Of a stretch of DNA of 44,102 nucleotides, positions 17,601 to 26,555 are shown piece after piece; position 1 is the first letter of the stretch, and each line of letters starts with the position of its first letter. The DNA comes from Bifidobacterium breve (lineage in GTDB: Bacteria; Actinomycetota; Acidimicrobiia; Acidimicrobiales; Ilumatobacteraceae): contig CAMCZG010000008.1 of NCBI GenBank assembly GCA_945886445.1, positions 1 to 44,102 of the forward strand, in the 5' to 3' direction. The notes under the pieces are model-generated. The model had not been told where the DNA came from and ran no database searches. It saw only the letters and a list, made by a program, of their open reading frames with translations. The translations under genes were made by a program, and so were the position numbers.

Positions 17601-19184
17601 AATAGCATCGAGCGGCGGGTTGGTTACTTGAGCAAACAACTGCTGGAAGTAGTCGAACAATAAACGTGGTCGCTTCGACAACACGGCAATAGGTGTATCG
17701 GTACCCATTGAGCCAAGGGGTTCAAGACCACCTTTCGCCATCGGCGCCACAATAATTTTCAACTCTTCGTGTGTGTAACCAAACATCTGTTGACGGCGCA
17801 ACACACTGTCGTGCCCATAAACAATATGTTCACGTTCAGGAAGGTCTTCGAGTTTCACCATTCCTTGTGCAACCCACTCTTCATAAGGGGCCATTGCAGC
17901 AAGTTCTGACTTCACTTCGTCGTCGTCAATAATGCGACCCTGTGCGGTGTCAATGAGGAACATGCGTCCAGGTTGCAAGCGGCCTTTTTTCACCACTCGC
18001 TCAGGAGCAATATCGAGCACGCCCGACTCACTTGCCATCACTACGAGGTCGTCGTCTGTGACCCAGTACCTGCTCGGACGCAAACCATTGCGGTCGAGAA
18101 CTGCGCCAATGACCGTTCCATCGGTGAAGGCGACGCTTGCTGGGCCATCCCATGGTTCCATCAGCGAGCCGTGATACTCATAGAAAGCACGCTTTTTTGC
18201 ATCCATGCGGTCGTTGTTTTGCCACGCCTCAGGAATCATCATGAGAACTGCATGAGGCAATGAACGCCCAGCAAGGTGAATGACTTCCAAAGTTTCGTCG
18301 AACGACATGGAGTCGGAACCACCCACTGTGCAAATGGGGAACGCTTTTTCTAGGTCGGGAAGAAGATCGCTCGAGAGCAACGACTCACGTGTGCGCATCC
18401 AGTTGCGGTTGCCTTGCACCGTGTTGATTTCACCGTTGTGCGCAATGAAGCGGTACGGGTGCGCAAGAGGCCACGAAGGAAACGTGTTGGTACTAAAACG
18501 ACTGTGCACCAACGCAAGAGCCGACTCCATGCGTTCGTCAGACAAGTCGGGAAAGAATTCACCAAGCTCTGGCGTAGTGAACATTCCTTTGTATACCAAA
18601 GTACGTGCCGACAACGAAGGAAAATATGTTGACAACTCTTCAGGCAATTCGTGCTCTACGCGCTTACGTGCAATAAACAATTTACGATCAAGCTCAATGC
18701 CGCTCGAACCTTGTGCATCGCTCACAAATATTTGACGCATAGTTGGCATCACTGCAAGCGCCGTTGCGCCAAGGCACGATGGGTTTACTGGCACATCGCG
18801 CCATGCAAGAACGCGCAACTGTGATTCTGCAAAGATCGCTTCAATACGAGTAACGGCAAGAGCAACTTCACTTGCGCCTTGTGGCATGAACGCCAAGCCC
18901 ACGCCGTATGCGCCGACAGCAGGCAGTTCAACGCCGGCAACCGCACGACAAAATGCATCGGGAACTTGAATGAGAATGCCCGCACCGTCGCCAGTGTCGG
19001 CTTCTGCACCAGTTGCACCGCGGTGTTCCATGTTGCACAAAGCACCAATGCCGAGTCGCACGATGTTGTGGCTTGCAATGCCTTTCATTTGTGCAACAAA
19101 AGACACGCCGCAGGCATCGTGCTCAAACCGAGGGTCGTATAGACCACGTGCAGCAGGATAGAAATGTGAGTTGTGCGTCGACAC
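14601..19184 (-). CDS. gltB: glutamate synthase large subunit
   Basis: 1527 aa ferredoxin/NADPH-type GOGAT alpha subunit: makes two glutamates from glutamine and 2-oxoglutarate in ammonium assimilation. The class II glutamine amidotransferase nucleophile is Cys25 in HDACGVSF, after a 24-residue propeptide that should be cleaved. The central and FMN-binding synthase domains follow; the 3Fe-4S site is the C-x5-C-x4-C pattern in [15 protein letters not shown], and the glycine-rich C-terminal GXGXG-repeat domain ends the protein. The start is GTG at 19184 with GGAGA about 9 bases upstream. It is followed by gltD with an 8-bp overlap. A leader of up to 129 bp with nested inverted repeats precedes it. 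Confidence 0.97.
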   Translation of the reverse strand: MSTHNSHFYPAARGLYDPRFEHDACGVSFVAQMKGIASHNIVRLGIGALCNMEHRGATGAEADTGDGAGILIQVPDAFCRAVAGVELPAVGAYGVGLAFMPQGASEVALAVTRIEAIFAESQLRVLAWRDVPVNPSCLGATALAVMPTMRQIFVSDAQGSSGIELDRKLFIARKRVEHELPEELSTYFPSLSARTLVYKGMFTTPELGEFFPDLSDERMESALALVHSRFSTNTFPSWPLAHPYRFIAHNGEINTVQGNRNWMRTRESLLSSDLLPDLEKAFPICTVGGSDSMSFDETLEVIHLAGRSLPHAVLMMIPEAWQNNDRMDAKKRAFYEYHGSLMEPWDGPASVAFTDGTVIGAVLDRNGLRPSRYWVTDDDLVVMASESGVLDIAPERVVKKGRLQPGRMFLIDTAQGRIIDDDEVKSELAAMAPYEEWVAQGMVKLEDLPEREHIVYGHDSVLRRQQMFGYTHEELKIIVAPMAKGGLEPLGSMGTDTPIAVLSKRPRLLFDYFQQLFAQVTNPPLDAIREEVVTAVSRTVGPEANLLSAGPEACRQLAMPFPIIDNDDLARIIHINDDGNLSHLKSAVISGLFRVSGGGEALREALTRVRSEVEDAIDDGARIIILSDRNSDEIHAPIPSLLMTSAVHHHLIRQKKRTLVGLIVETGDAREVHHMALLIGFGAAAINPYLAFESIDDMILSGEGIGLHGLGGIDAGKARKNYIKASGKGVLKVMSKMGVSTVASYTGAQIFEAIGLSSELVDEFFTGTVSRLGGIGLNEIAMEAAARHGAAHPSRPEERSHRKLELGGEYQWRREGEFHLFNPETVYRLQHSTRSGRYDLFKEYTAAVDDQSRNLATLRGLFHLKTGVRPAVPISEVESVSDIVARFSTGAMSYGSISAEAHETLAIAMNRIGGKSNTGEGGEDSERFMPMANGDSKRSAIKQVASGRFGVTSEYLVNADDIQIKMAQGAKPGEGGQLPGYKVYPWIAKTRFSTPGVGLISPPPHHDIYSIEDLKQLIHDLKNSNPEARVHVKLVAEVGVGTVAAGVSKAKADVVLISGHDGGTGASPLTSLKHAGAPWELGLAEAQQTLMLNGLRDRIVVQADGQMKTGRDVVIAALLGAEEFGFATAPLVVSGCIMMRVCHLDTCPVGIATQNPELRARFSGKPEFVTNFFEFIAEEVREYLAAMGFRSIQEAVGHVEFIDAVEAIDHWKVEGLDISPLLAVPENPYNQTRHHSVMQEHGLEEALDMQLIAASKDALEKGTPVQLSFPIRNVNRTVGTMLGSALTKKWGGAGLADATIAIEFTGSAGQSFGAFVPRGIEMRLVGDSNDYLGKGLSGGRLIVRPSDASTFVAEDNVIAGNVIGYGATSGEIYLRGMVGERFCVRNSGAIAVVEGVGDHGCEYMTGGRVVVLGATGRNFAAGMSGGIAYVYDRDGEFASRVNYELVEIEPLDDTDLEWLKSTIEKHVEYTGSEVGQRLLNSWNVETSKIRKVMPRDYRNVLGAIAQAKSEGLDEEETNKRIMEVAHG

Positions 19185-19209
19185 GAACAGTCTCCAATGA
19201 GTTGTAAGG

Positions 19210-19258
19210 GTTCTCGGCGCCGTGTGTCACGCGTATCGCGACAATTCGCACCGAGAAC
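19210..19258 (-). promoter_or_regulatory. nested inverted repeats upstream of gltB
   Basis: Outer arms GTTCTCGG (19210-19217) and CCGAGAAC (19251-19258) pair perfectly. Inside them TGTC (19225-19228) and GACA (19240-19243) frame an imperfect CG-rich palindrome. The octamer CACCGAGA is also repeated at 19249-19256 and 19274-19281. On the gltB strand this could fold as a leader stem or act as a nitrogen-control binding site, or terminate the upstream crotonase transcript; there is no U-tract. No named riboswitch family is recognised. Confidence 0.35.
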
Positions 19259-19313
19259 TGTTGGATTATTCTCCACCGAGACGACGCTGGCCCAGTGCCT
19301 TAATGCTATCGCC

Positions 19314-20132
19314 CTAGGCGGGGTCAATAAAAGCGGTTTTCCGCTTTTCGAAGTTCGCTGTGACGGCTTCCACTTGGTTGGCCTTACCAATGAGCGCACC
19401 GATGACCCGGCGCTCCTCGGCAAATTGCTCGGCGGCTCCGGCCGTAAAGAGGCGATTGAGCAATTCTTTCGAGCCGCGCACAGCATCGGGGCTGCGGTCG
19501 GCAATTTCCTGTGCCATCGCCATGGCGTCGTCAAATGGCGTCACCGAGAGGCGTGTTGCCAAACCGAGTTCGAAGGCCTCTTTGCCCGTAAAGACGCGAG
19601 CGGTGAACACAAGCTCTTTCACTACGTCGGGGCGAGCCAGACGGCTGAGCACCAATGTTCCTGTCATGTCGGGAACAAGACCCCAGTGCACTTCACGTAC
19701 CGACATTTGCGTGTCGGGGTGCACAATACGAATGTCGGCGCCGAGAGCAACTTGAATGCCGCCACCCAGCGCATGCCCATGCACCGCTGCAATGACAGGA
19801 ACAGGAATCTCTTGCCATGCCCACGCAGCCTGTTGTCCGAGATGTGTGATGCGCCCGTCTTGCATATCTGATGCACGAGGTTCACGATTGCCTTCACTTG
19901 CCCCACCGGCCATTTGCTGAAAGGAGCCGAAGTCGAGCCCAGCACAAAACGAAGAACCTTCGCCCGACAAGACCACAACGCGCACATCTTTGCGCGCCTT
20001 TAACTCGTCTCCAGCTTCAACAAGACCCGCAAACATTGCACCATCGAGGGCATTTCGCTTATCGGGACGATTCAGGCGCACGTCGGCGACGCCGCCAACA
20101 ACAGAAATAGTGACTCGTTTTTCGCTGCTCAT
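19314..20132 (-). CDS. enoyl-CoA hydratase/isomerase (crotonase) family protein
   Basis: 272 aa crotonase-fold enzyme. The oxyanion-hole segments are SSFCAGLDFGSF and HGHALGGGIQVALGADIRI, and the active-site strand is REVHWGLVPDMTG; Asp in VPD stands where many hydratases have Gly. It should hydrate, isomerise or hydrolyse an acyl-CoA; the specific substrate is not readable. The ATG at 20132 follows AAAAG and begins the family-typical MSSEKRVTISVVGGVADV. An upstream in-frame extension to 20288 runs across the nitroreductase start and is not conserved-looking, so I exclude it. It is divergent from the nitroreductase with 45 bp between. Confidence 0.88.
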   Translation of the reverse strand: MSSEKRVTISVVGGVADVRLNRPDKRNALDGAMFAGLVEAGDELKARKDVRVVVLSGEGSSFCAGLDFGSFQQMAGGASEGNREPRASDMQDGRITHLGQQAAWAWQEIPVPVIAAVHGHALGGGIQVALGADIRIVHPDTQMSVREVHWGLVPDMTGTLVLSRLARPDVVKELVFTARVFTGKEAFELGLATRLSVTPFDDAMAMAQEIADRSPDAVRGSKELLNRLFTAGAAEQFAEERRVIGALIGKANQVEAVTANFEKRKTAFIDPA

Positions 20133-20177
20133 CTTTTCAGTCTCGCACTCCCGTGCCCCACATGACACACTGAGGGG

Positions 20178-20828
20178 ATGAAATTGAACCTCACCGCCGA
20201 CGAAGTACTCACCACTACCCGCAGTGTGCGCAAGCGCCTCGATTTTGACAAGCCTGTAGCCCGTTCTGTTGTCGAAGATTGCCTGCAAATTGCCCTCCAG
20301 GCTCCTACAGGGTCAAACAGCCAGGGCTGGCAATGGATTGTTGTTGAAGATGCAGCCAAGAAAAAAGCACTTGCCGATATTTACAAAGACAACTTTTCTA
20401 TTTACGCAAAAAATCCAACGAGCGCGGGCTATGCAGACGACGACCCACGCTCTGCACAAAAAGAAAAAATCACTGAATCGGCAACGTATCTCGCCGAAAA
20501 CTTTCACCGCGTACCGCTCATGCTTGTTCCGTGCATCACTGGTCGCCTCGACAATGCATCTGTAATGCAAGGTGCATCCGCTTGGGGTTCACTTCTTCCT
20601 GCCGTGTGGTCATTCATGCTTGCTGCTCGCGAGCGCGGCATTGGTTCTGCATGGACCACCATTCACCTCATTGGTGAAGGCGAAAAACAGGCCGCTGAAG
20701 TGCTCGGCATTCCTTTCGACAAAGTAACCCAAGGTGGGCTCTTCCCCATTGCTTACACCGTTGGAACCGACTTCAAAGTTGCCAAGCGTTTGCCACTCGA
20801 TGGCATTTTGCATTGGGACAAGTGGTAA
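20178..20828 (+). CDS. nitroreductase-family flavoprotein
   Basis: 216 aa FMN-dependent nitroreductase fold. N-terminal TTTRSVRKRLDF (12-23) is the RSxR phosphate-binding signature, followed by QAPTGSNSQGWQW. The C-terminal half has the AARERGIGSAW helix and ends GGLFPIAYTVG. Such proteins reduce nitroaromatics, quinones or other acceptors with NAD(P)H; the physiological substrate is unknown. ATG at 20178 follows an excellent GAGGGG (20172-20177), directly adjacent. It ends 7 bp before the convergent GntR gene. Confidence 0.85.
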   Translation: MKLNLTADEVLTTTRSVRKRLDFDKPVARSVVEDCLQIALQAPTGSNSQGWQWIVVEDAAKKKALADIYKDNFSIYAKNPTSAGYADDDPRSAQKEKITESATYLAENFHRVPLMLVPCITGRLDNASVMQGASAWGSLLPAVWSFMLAARERGIGSAWTTIHLIGEGEKQAAEVLGIPFDKVTQGGLFPIAYTVGTDFKVAKRLPLDGILHWDKW

Positions 20829-20835
20829 TTCTTCG

Positions 20836-21567
20836 TTAGTCAACTAGCCGCAAACCACTCGGCGCAATAGACGGCTCGGTGTACGGCAAGTCAACAACAA
20901 ACTCTGTGCGGTGAGCGGGAAATACGTGATGCGATACCAACACTGGGCGACCAGTGGTGTCGGACGTGACCCGCTCACAACGCAACACCGGCGAACCAAC
21001 AGGTATGTGCAACATCATTGCATCGTCTGGCGTTGCAGCATCGGCACCAATGGTTTGTGTTGCTCCACTCAATGGAACATCGAGTAGTTCATAAAACGGT
21101 GACTGCTCTACATCGCGACGCGACAAGTGCTGGCCCACTTCTGCTGAACACCACACCGTCACAATGGCAAAGGGTTCACCATCGGCAAGGTTCACGCGCA
21201 ACACGCGAAGTACTTGTGCAGTTCCCAATACATCTGCAATTTTTTTCGGCGCCAATTCAAAACTGAATTCCACAATGCGTCGTTGTGAAGTCACACCACT
21301 TGCCCGCATCTGTTCTTCAATAGTTGCCAATTTGCCGAGCGGTTGACGAACGGTGTCGCCAGGAACAAACCACCCGAAACCTTGTCGTGCATTCACGAGG
21401 CCCTCATCTCGCAACACTTCAAGTGCACGTCGCACCGTGACTCGACTTGCAGAGAACTCGGCCGACAGCTCAGACTCGCTGGGCAACATCCGCCCTGCGA
21501 CGTAATTGCCTGCCGCGAGGCGTTCCCGCAGATTCTCGGCAATCTGTTGATAGCGAATGGTCCTCAC
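20836..21567 (-). CDS. GntR-family regulator with UTRA domain (HutC type)
   Basis: 243 aa. The N-terminal winged helix-turn-helix is GntR-like: PSESELSAEFSASRVTVRRALEVL, then the wing with GLVNARQGFGWFV. Residues from about 80 on form a UTRA ligand-binding domain (HutC/FarR group), which typically senses sugars, amino-sugar phosphates or histidine-pathway metabolites. The start is GTG at 21567. It is divergent from aconitase with 78 bp between the two starts, and an imperfect palindrome at 21580-21589 resembles the TGGTCTAGACCA-type sites of HutC/DasR relatives. Control of itself and of aconitase is therefore plausible but unproven. Confidence 0.88.
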   Translation of the reverse strand: MRTIRYQQIAENLRERLAAGNYVAGRMLPSESELSAEFSASRVTVRRALEVLRDEGLVNARQGFGWFVPGDTVRQPLGKLATIEEQMRASGVTSQRRIVEFSFELAPKKIADVLGTAQVLRVLRVNLADGEPFAIVTVWCSAEVGQHLSRRDVEQSPFYELLDVPLSGATQTIGADAATPDDAMMLHIPVGSPVLRCERVTSDTTGRPVLVSHHVFPAHRTEFVVDLPYTEPSIAPSGLRLVD

Positions 21568-21579
21568 TTGTATTAGAGT

Positions 21580-21589
21580 TGTCTACACA
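21580..21589. promoter_or_regulatory. candidate GntR/UTRA operator
   Basis: TGTCTACACA, an imperfect palindrome matching its own reverse complement at 8 of 10 positions, lies between the gntR and acn starts. It recalls the GGTCTAGACC core of HutC-subfamily operators but is weaker. Only the position and symmetry support it. Confidence 0.35.
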
Positions 21590-21645
21590 GCGCACATTTG
21601 CAAGTTCCGCGGGCAACCCGGCTTGCTCGAGAGAAAAGAGCCCCC

Positions 21646-23907
21646 ATGGCCGTGTCAGCAGGAACCCCCGTCTCACTCGTGAATGCCGTCTATGGCACCC
21701 TTGTGGAACGCGCAGCCCTTGGCCGCAAACGCCTTGGTCGACCATTGTCGCTCACCGAGAAGATCCTCATCAATCACCTTGTTGACCCTGCAAATCAAGA
21801 GATGGAGCGCGGCCGTAGCTATGCCGACTTCCGCCCCGACCGTGTGGCAATGCAAGACGCAACAGCCCAAATGGCCCTCTTGCAGTTCATGACCGCTGGT
21901 CTTCCCGAAACATTGGTGCCATCAACAGTGCATTGCGATCACCTCATTATGGCCAAGACCGGTGCACGCATCGACATGGGTGTTGCCATCGATACCAACA
22001 AAGAGGTCTACGACTTCTTGAGTTCCGTCTCGGCAAAATTTGGTATTGGTTTTTGGGGCCCAGGCAGCGGCATCATTCACCAAGTTGTTCTTGAGCACTA
22101 TGCATTCCCTGGCGGAATGATGATTGGTACCGACAGCCACACCCCAAATGCTGGTGGTCTTGGCATGGTGGCAATTGGTGTTGGTGGTGCCGATGCAGTT
22201 GACGTGATGACCGGCTTTCCGTTCAACGTACGTTGGCCAAAAGTAATTGGCATCAAACTCACCGGCAAACTCTCGGGTTGGTCAAGCCCGAAAGATGTCA
22301 TTTTGGAAGTTGCACGTGTGCTCACCGTTGAAGGTGGAACTGGTGCAATTGTTGAATACTTCGGCGACGGAGCTGACTCCATTTCTGCAACAGGCAAAGC
22401 AACTATTTGCAACATGGGTGCCGAAATTGGTGCAACGTGTTCAGTGTTTTCTTACGACCAACACATGGCGAAATATCTTCAGGCAACAGGTCGCGCCGAC
22501 ATTGCCGCAGCAGCCGACAAAGTTGCAAGCGAACTACGCCCCGACGATGGCGCACAATACGACCAACTCATTGAAATTGATCTCAATTCACTGAAGCCAC
22601 TCATTAATGGCCCTCACTCACCTGATCGTGCTCACAAAGTTGGCGCAGGTGTAGGTGCCGCCGCTCGTGAAAACAATTGGCCACTTGAAGTTTCTGCAGC
22701 ACTCATTGGTAGTTGCACGAACTCTTCTTACGAAGACATCACCCGTGCGGCATCGGTTGCCCGCCAAGCAGCTGCGCGTGGCTTGCGCACAAAAACAGAG
22801 TTGCTCATTTCACCAGGGTCTGAACAAATTCGCGCCACCATTGAACGCGACGGGCTCTTGGCAGATCTTGAAGCAATTGGCGCAACTGTTCTTGCTAATG
22901 CGTGTGGCCCATGCATTGGTCAGTGGGAACGCCATGCCGATGTCACTGCAAAACCAAACAGCATTGTGAACTCATTTAACCGCAACTTCCCGAAACGCAA
23001 CGACGGTTCAGCAAACACATTGTCGTTTGTAACAAGCCCAGACACAGTTATTGCCATTGCATTATCGGGTCGCCTCGACTTCGACCCCACAGTTGACACC
23101 ATTACGGCACCAGACGGCACTGAGGTACTACTTGCTGCGCCAGTCGGTGAAGTTCTTCCTGCAAATGGTTACGACCCAGGCGTTGACACCTTCACACAAC
23201 CACCAGCAGATGGCAGCAAAATTACTGTTGAAGTGAGCCCAACATCAGATCGTTTGCAGTTGCTCGAACCATTCACTGCGTGGGACGGATCTGACTACAT
23301 CGATCTTCCTGTGCTCATGAAAGCAAAAGGCAAGTGCACCACCGACCATATTTCTGCAGCTGGAAAATGGCTCACCTATCGTGGTCACTTAGAGAATATT
23401 TCTGGCAACTTGTTCATTGGTGCAATTAATGCATTCAATGGCGCAACAGGTGAAGGCAAAGATATTACCGATGGTGGCACGCGCCTTTACCCTGAAATTG
23501 CAAAACGTTATTCGCAAGCTGGCATTTCATGGTGTGCAATTGGCGATCAAAACTACGGTGAAGGTTCATCGCGTGAACACGCCGCAATGGAACCACGCTT
23601 CCGCGGTGGTGTTGTTATTTTCGCTCGCTCCTTTGCTCGCATTCACGAAACAAATTTAAAAAAGCAAGGCCTTGTTCCACTCACATTCTCCGACCCAGCA
23701 ACATACGAACTCATCGGCGAAGACGATCGCATTAGCGTGATGGGTCTACCACCAGTTCCTGACAAGCCCATTACGTGTCGCATTACAAAGGCCGACGGCT
23801 CCACTGTTGATTTCGAAACAAAGCACACCTTTAGCCCTGAGCAAGTGGAATGGTTTAAAGCTGGTTCTGCGCTCAACATCGTGCGCCAAAACCTCGCCAA
23901 GAAATAG
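21646..23907 (+). CDS. acn: aconitate hydratase, mitochondrial type
   Basis: 753 aa [4Fe-4S] enzyme interconverting citrate and isocitrate. The cluster ligands are Cys357 in GSCTNSSYED and Cys420/Cys423 in NACGPCIGQW; Asp163-Ser-His165 in GTDSHTPN and the QNYGEGSSREHA loop complete the active site. The C-terminal swivel domain is on the same chain. At about 750 aa it is of the mitochondrial/Bacteroidetes length class, not the ~900-aa AcnA/IRP type common in Actinobacteria. ATG at 21646 has GAGAAAAGAG upstream; a TTG at 21598 would add 16 residues unlike the family and is rejected. It is divergent from GntR and followed by a three-hairpin array. Confidence 0.96.
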   Translation: MAVSAGTPVSLVNAVYGTLVERAALGRKRLGRPLSLTEKILINHLVDPANQEMERGRSYADFRPDRVAMQDATAQMALLQFMTAGLPETLVPSTVHCDHLIMAKTGARIDMGVAIDTNKEVYDFLSSVSAKFGIGFWGPGSGIIHQVVLEHYAFPGGMMIGTDSHTPNAGGLGMVAIGVGGADAVDVMTGFPFNVRWPKVIGIKLTGKLSGWSSPKDVILEVARVLTVEGGTGAIVEYFGDGADSISATGKATICNMGAEIGATCSVFSYDQHMAKYLQATGRADIAAAADKVASELRPDDGAQYDQLIEIDLNSLKPLINGPHSPDRAHKVGAGVGAAARENNWPLEVSAALIGSCTNSSYEDITRAASVARQAAARGLRTKTELLISPGSEQIRATIERDGLLADLEAIGATVLANACGPCIGQWERHADVTAKPNSIVNSFNRNFPKRNDGSANTLSFVTSPDTVIAIALSGRLDFDPTVDTITAPDGTEVLLAAPVGEVLPANGYDPGVDTFTQPPADGSKITVEVSPTSDRLQLLEPFTAWDGSDYIDLPVLMKAKGKCTTDHISAAGKWLTYRGHLENISGNLFIGAINAFNGATGEGKDITDGGTRLYPEIAKRYSQAGISWCAIGDQNYGEGSSREHAAMEPRFRGGVVIFARSFARIHETNLKKQGLVPLTFSDPATYELIGEDDRISVMGLPPVPDKPITCRITKADGSTVDFETKHTFSPEQVEWFKAGSALNIVRQNLAKK

Positions 23908-23909
23908 AA

Positions 23910-24031
23910 CCTCTCCCGGTATATGGGAGAGGCCTCACGCGGGGGGCGTGAGGCCTCTCAACCGATGAACCCGATGGTGGGGGACCATCGTTGGGTTCTT
24001 GACGAATCGGTCTTGGGGGAAGACCGATTCG
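23910..24031. other. array of hairpins with identical GGGGG loops
   Basis: Three consecutive strong stem-loops. Stem A: 14 bp, 23927-23940 with 23946-23959, loop GGGGG 23941-23945. Stem B: 23967-23978 with 23984-23998, 12 bp with a 3-base bulge at 23990-23992, loop GGGGG 23979-23983. Stem C: 12 bp perfect, 24003-24014 with 24020-24031, loop GGGGG 24015-24019. The stems share no sequence. A fourth, weaker hairpin (23910-23917 with 23925-23932) competes with the foot of stem A for GAGAGG. There is no U-tract after any stem, so they are not ordinary intrinsic terminators. They lie 2 bp after the acn stop and 77 bp before the lysR start, so could be an acn 3' UTR, a small RNA, a lysR leader or a DNA structure. 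Confidence 0.8.
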
Positions 24032-24082
24032 CTTGTTGGATATATATTGCCTTATTTCTGACTATTACTCAAGGCGAACAGC

Positions 24083-24099
24083 AAGATAGTTGGTATCTT
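24083..24099. promoter_or_regulatory. inverted repeat at lysR start
   Basis: AAGATA (24083-24088) and TATCTT (24094-24099) flank GTTGG just 8 bases before the lysR ATG. A dyad at this place fits LysR autoregulation, although it is close to the start codon. There is no Shine-Dalgarno in the same stretch, so a leaderless or weakly translated lysR is possible. Confidence 0.3.
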
Positions 24100-24107
24100 A
24101 TTTTGTG

Positions 24108-25058
24108 ATGGAACTTCGCCAGCTCACCAGCCTCTTAGCTATTGCTGACCATGGTTCGTTTTCGGCCGCGGCAAAATCGCTCGGAACCGTGCAATCCAAC
24201 GTTTCAGCCCATATTTCGCGTCTGGAAAAGGTCTTAGGCACCACACTCATCGACCGTCATAGTGGCCAACTCACCGATGAAGGGCTCGCTGTTGCCGAAC
24301 GCGCCCGGCGCATCGTGCACGAAATGGACAATATTGCGTCCGACATCACGGCCCGTGACGAAGAAATCACGGGGGAAACACGCCTCGGAGTACTCGGTAC
24401 CACCGCACGTTGGTTCATGCCGCGCCTCCTCACCTCGCTCTCTCACTCCCAACCAGGCATTCGCACCATTGTTCACGAGGGAAGTACGTCGTCACTATTA
24501 CCTCGTCTTGCCAATGGCACTATCGACGCAGCCATTGTTCACTTGCCTGTTGACGACCCAGAACTCATTACGCAACCACTCTTTTCCGAAGACATGCTGC
24601 TACTTGCCCACTCAAAGCACGTTCTTGCCTCATACGACACCATTTCACTCACAGAACTTGCCACATTCCCATTGTTGCTGCCACCGCGCAGCACTGCATT
24701 TCGCCGCATCGTCGACCGCGCAGCTGCGAACAAAGGAGTGGCGTTGCAGGCACAGGCAGAAATTGATGGCGTACGACTACTTGCTTCACTCGCCTTTGAA
24801 GGATTCGGCGCTGCCATTGTGCCGGCCAGTGCAATTCCCGGTTGGTTGAAAGGCGACTTCGTGCGCATTGCAGTTCCTGAACTCCCTCGCCGAGTCGTGG
24901 GCTGGACCCAGCGTCGACGCCCACAACCCAACCGCGCCACGCGCGCCACACTTTTAGAAGCACAAACAGTCATCGAGAAATACGGCACACGTCAACCCGG
25001 TGTGCACGTTGGCCGTGGCGCATTTCCGCTTGCAAGAAACAATGACCCGCGCGCCTAG
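24108..25058 (+). CDS. LysR-family transcriptional regulator
   Basis: 316 aa. Residues 1-60 are the LysR winged helix (MELRQLTSLLAIADHGSFSA, then SNVSAHISRLEKVLGTTLIDR); about 90-290 is the periplasmic-binding-like effector domain. The target and inducer are unknown. The ATG at 24108 begins the family-typical MELRQL; the in-frame TTG at 24090 and GTG at 24105 are less likely. The last 17 bases overlap the start of the carboxyltransferase gene, so the two are co-transcribed and the regulator may respond to acyl-CoA metabolism. The C-terminus (after residue 270) is basic and proline-rich, longer than usual. Confidence 0.88.
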   Translation: MELRQLTSLLAIADHGSFSAAAKSLGTVQSNVSAHISRLEKVLGTTLIDRHSGQLTDEGLAVAERARRIVHEMDNIASDITARDEEITGETRLGVLGTTARWFMPRLLTSLSHSQPGIRTIVHEGSTSSLLPRLANGTIDAAIVHLPVDDPELITQPLFSEDMLLLAHSKHVLASYDTISLTELATFPLLLPPRSTAFRRIVDRAAANKGVALQAQAEIDGVRLLASLAFEGFGAAIVPASAIPGWLKGDFVRIAVPELPRRVVGWTQRRRPQPNRATRATLLEAQTVIEKYGTRQPGVHVGRGAFPLARNNDPRA

Positions 25059-26454
25059 TGTTAACGATGTCATGACACTTGCGAACGAATATGCACCTTC
25101 CATTGACCTTGTGAAGTCCATACGTGGAGCCGCACGAGCAGATATTCGTGTACTGAACACTTTCAATCCAGACTCCCCTCGTCGCGTGGTATGGATCAAC
25201 ATTGAAGAAGAAGTACGTCGTGGTGCATTGTCTGCCGATGCATGTTTAGTTATTGAAACTGCAGCAACCATTGCTTGCGATAAACGGTACCCACTCGTCA
25301 TGAGCCTTGGTTCATCAGGTGCCGACATTGTTGAAGGCATTGCTGCACTTCACGGTTGGGGTTCTGCAGCACGAGCACTTGCTCGCTGCTCTGGCATTGT
25401 TCCTACCATTCATGTTGTGACCGGGCCAGCAGTGTCGGGGCCAGCACTTCTCATTGGGCTCGCCGATTTTGTGGTGATGACCGAAGACGCCTACGCATTC
25501 GTTTCAGGGCCAACCATGGTTGCGGAATTCACTGGCGAAACCGTGAGCAACGAAGAACTCGGCGGAGCAGCAATACACGCTCGTGCCAGTGGCGTTGCAT
25601 CACTCGTTGTTGCAAATGTTGAAGCAGCGCATTTAGCAGTAGAACAAATATTGAGTTACCTTCCGAACAACGTTGATGAACTTCCCGAAATGGTAGAGAC
25701 CGACGACCCGTTTGACCGCCTGACACCAGAAGCAGGAGACTTCATCCCTGCCACGTCAACTGGTTCATACGACGTGCGTAAAGTCATTTCATCACTCGTC
25801 GACGATGGCGAATATTATGAACTGCGCGCCCGCTGGGCAGCCAACGTTGTTACCGCCTTTGCCCGCATTGATGGCCGCGTTATAGGCATCGTCGCCAACC
25901 AGCCCGTTGTTCTTGCCGGCACTCTCGACATTCCCGCAAGTCAAAAAGCTGCCCGATTCGTCGCCTTCTGCGACGCCTTCAACATTCCCCTCATCACCTT
26001 GGTCGATACCCCAGGTTTCTACCCAGGTAAAGACTTGGAGTGGCGCGGCATGATTCGCCACGGCGCTCAACTTGTATTTGCTTACGCTCGTGCTTCCGTG
26101 CCGCGTATTTGCATTATTTTGCGCAAGTCATATGGTGGCGCATACATCGTGATGGACTCAAAGAACATGGGCAACGATGTGTGCCTTGCCTGGCCATGGG
26201 CCGAGTTGGCAGTAATGGGCGCTGGCCAAGCAGCTGCCATCTTGCAACGAAGAGCAACACCAGAAGAACGGGCTGCTTTCGAAGCCGACTACTCGGAACG
26301 ACTCTTGAACCCCTACATCGCAGCCGAGCGTGGGCTCATCGATGGGGTCATTGAGCCCGCCGACACTCGGCGTGAAATTGCATCGGCTTTGCGTGCCCTC
26401 GAGCACAAGCGCGAGCGCCTCCAGGCCCGCAAACACGACAACACGCCCCTGTAA
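25042..26454 (+). CDS. acyl-CoA carboxylase carboxyltransferase subunit
   Basis: 470 aa beta subunit of the AccD/PccB family, which moves CO2 from carboxybiotin to an acyl-CoA. Crotonase-like oxyanion segments are present in both halves: GPAVSGPALLIGLADFVVM in the first, TLVDTPGFYPG and RKSYGGAYIVMDSK in the second. It is shorter than typical PccB (about 520-540 aa), mostly at the N-terminus. No biotin carboxylase/BCCP alpha subunit is in the window, so it must pair with one encoded elsewhere. The substrate (acetyl, propionyl, longer) cannot be decided. ATG at 25042 overlaps lysR by 17 bp. Citrate synthase follows after 101 bp. Confidence 0.88.
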   Translation: MTRAPSVNDVMTLANEYAPSIDLVKSIRGAARADIRVLNTFNPDSPRRVVWINIEEEVRRGALSADACLVIETAATIACDKRYPLVMSLGSSGADIVEGIAALHGWGSAARALARCSGIVPTIHVVTGPAVSGPALLIGLADFVVMTEDAYAFVSGPTMVAEFTGETVSNEELGGAAIHARASGVASLVVANVEAAHLAVEQILSYLPNNVDELPEMVETDDPFDRLTPEAGDFIPATSTGSYDVRKVISSLVDDGEYYELRARWAANVVTAFARIDGRVIGIVANQPVVLAGTLDIPASQKAARFVAFCDAFNIPLITLVDTPGFYPGKDLEWRGMIRHGAQLVFAYARASVPRICIILRKSYGGAYIVMDSKNMGNDVCLAWPWAELAVMGAGQAAAILQRRATPEERAAFEADYSERLLNPYIAAERGLIDGVIEPADTRREIASALRALEHKRERLQARKHDNTPL

Positions 26455-26542
26455 ATCACCGCACGAGGGTTCTCCCATTGTGAGCCAAGGGGTCGGGTGC
26501 TCTATTCTTTCCCACGGGGAGGAAGCCCCTAATACCTAACTT

Positions 26543-26548
26543 AAGGAG
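26543..26548 (+). promoter_or_regulatory. strong ribosome binding site of gltA
   Basis: AAGGAG seven bases before the ATG at 26556, the clearest Shine-Dalgarno of the window, fitting a highly translated citrate synthase. A small GGGG/CCCC hairpin (26516-26529) and a loose promoter-like pair (TTGTGA at 26478, TATTCT at 26503, 19 bp apart) lie upstream. Confidence 0.6.
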
Positions 26549-26555
26549 TTCACAG

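Noticed and set aside
20133-20288. N-terminal extension of the crotonase
   Set aside because: It would cross the divergent nitroreductase start; the sequence is unlike the family, which begins at MSSEKRVTI.
23910-23959. Intrinsic terminator for acn
   Set aside because: The stem is strong but is followed by no U-run and by two more hairpins; termination there is possible but not of the standard form.
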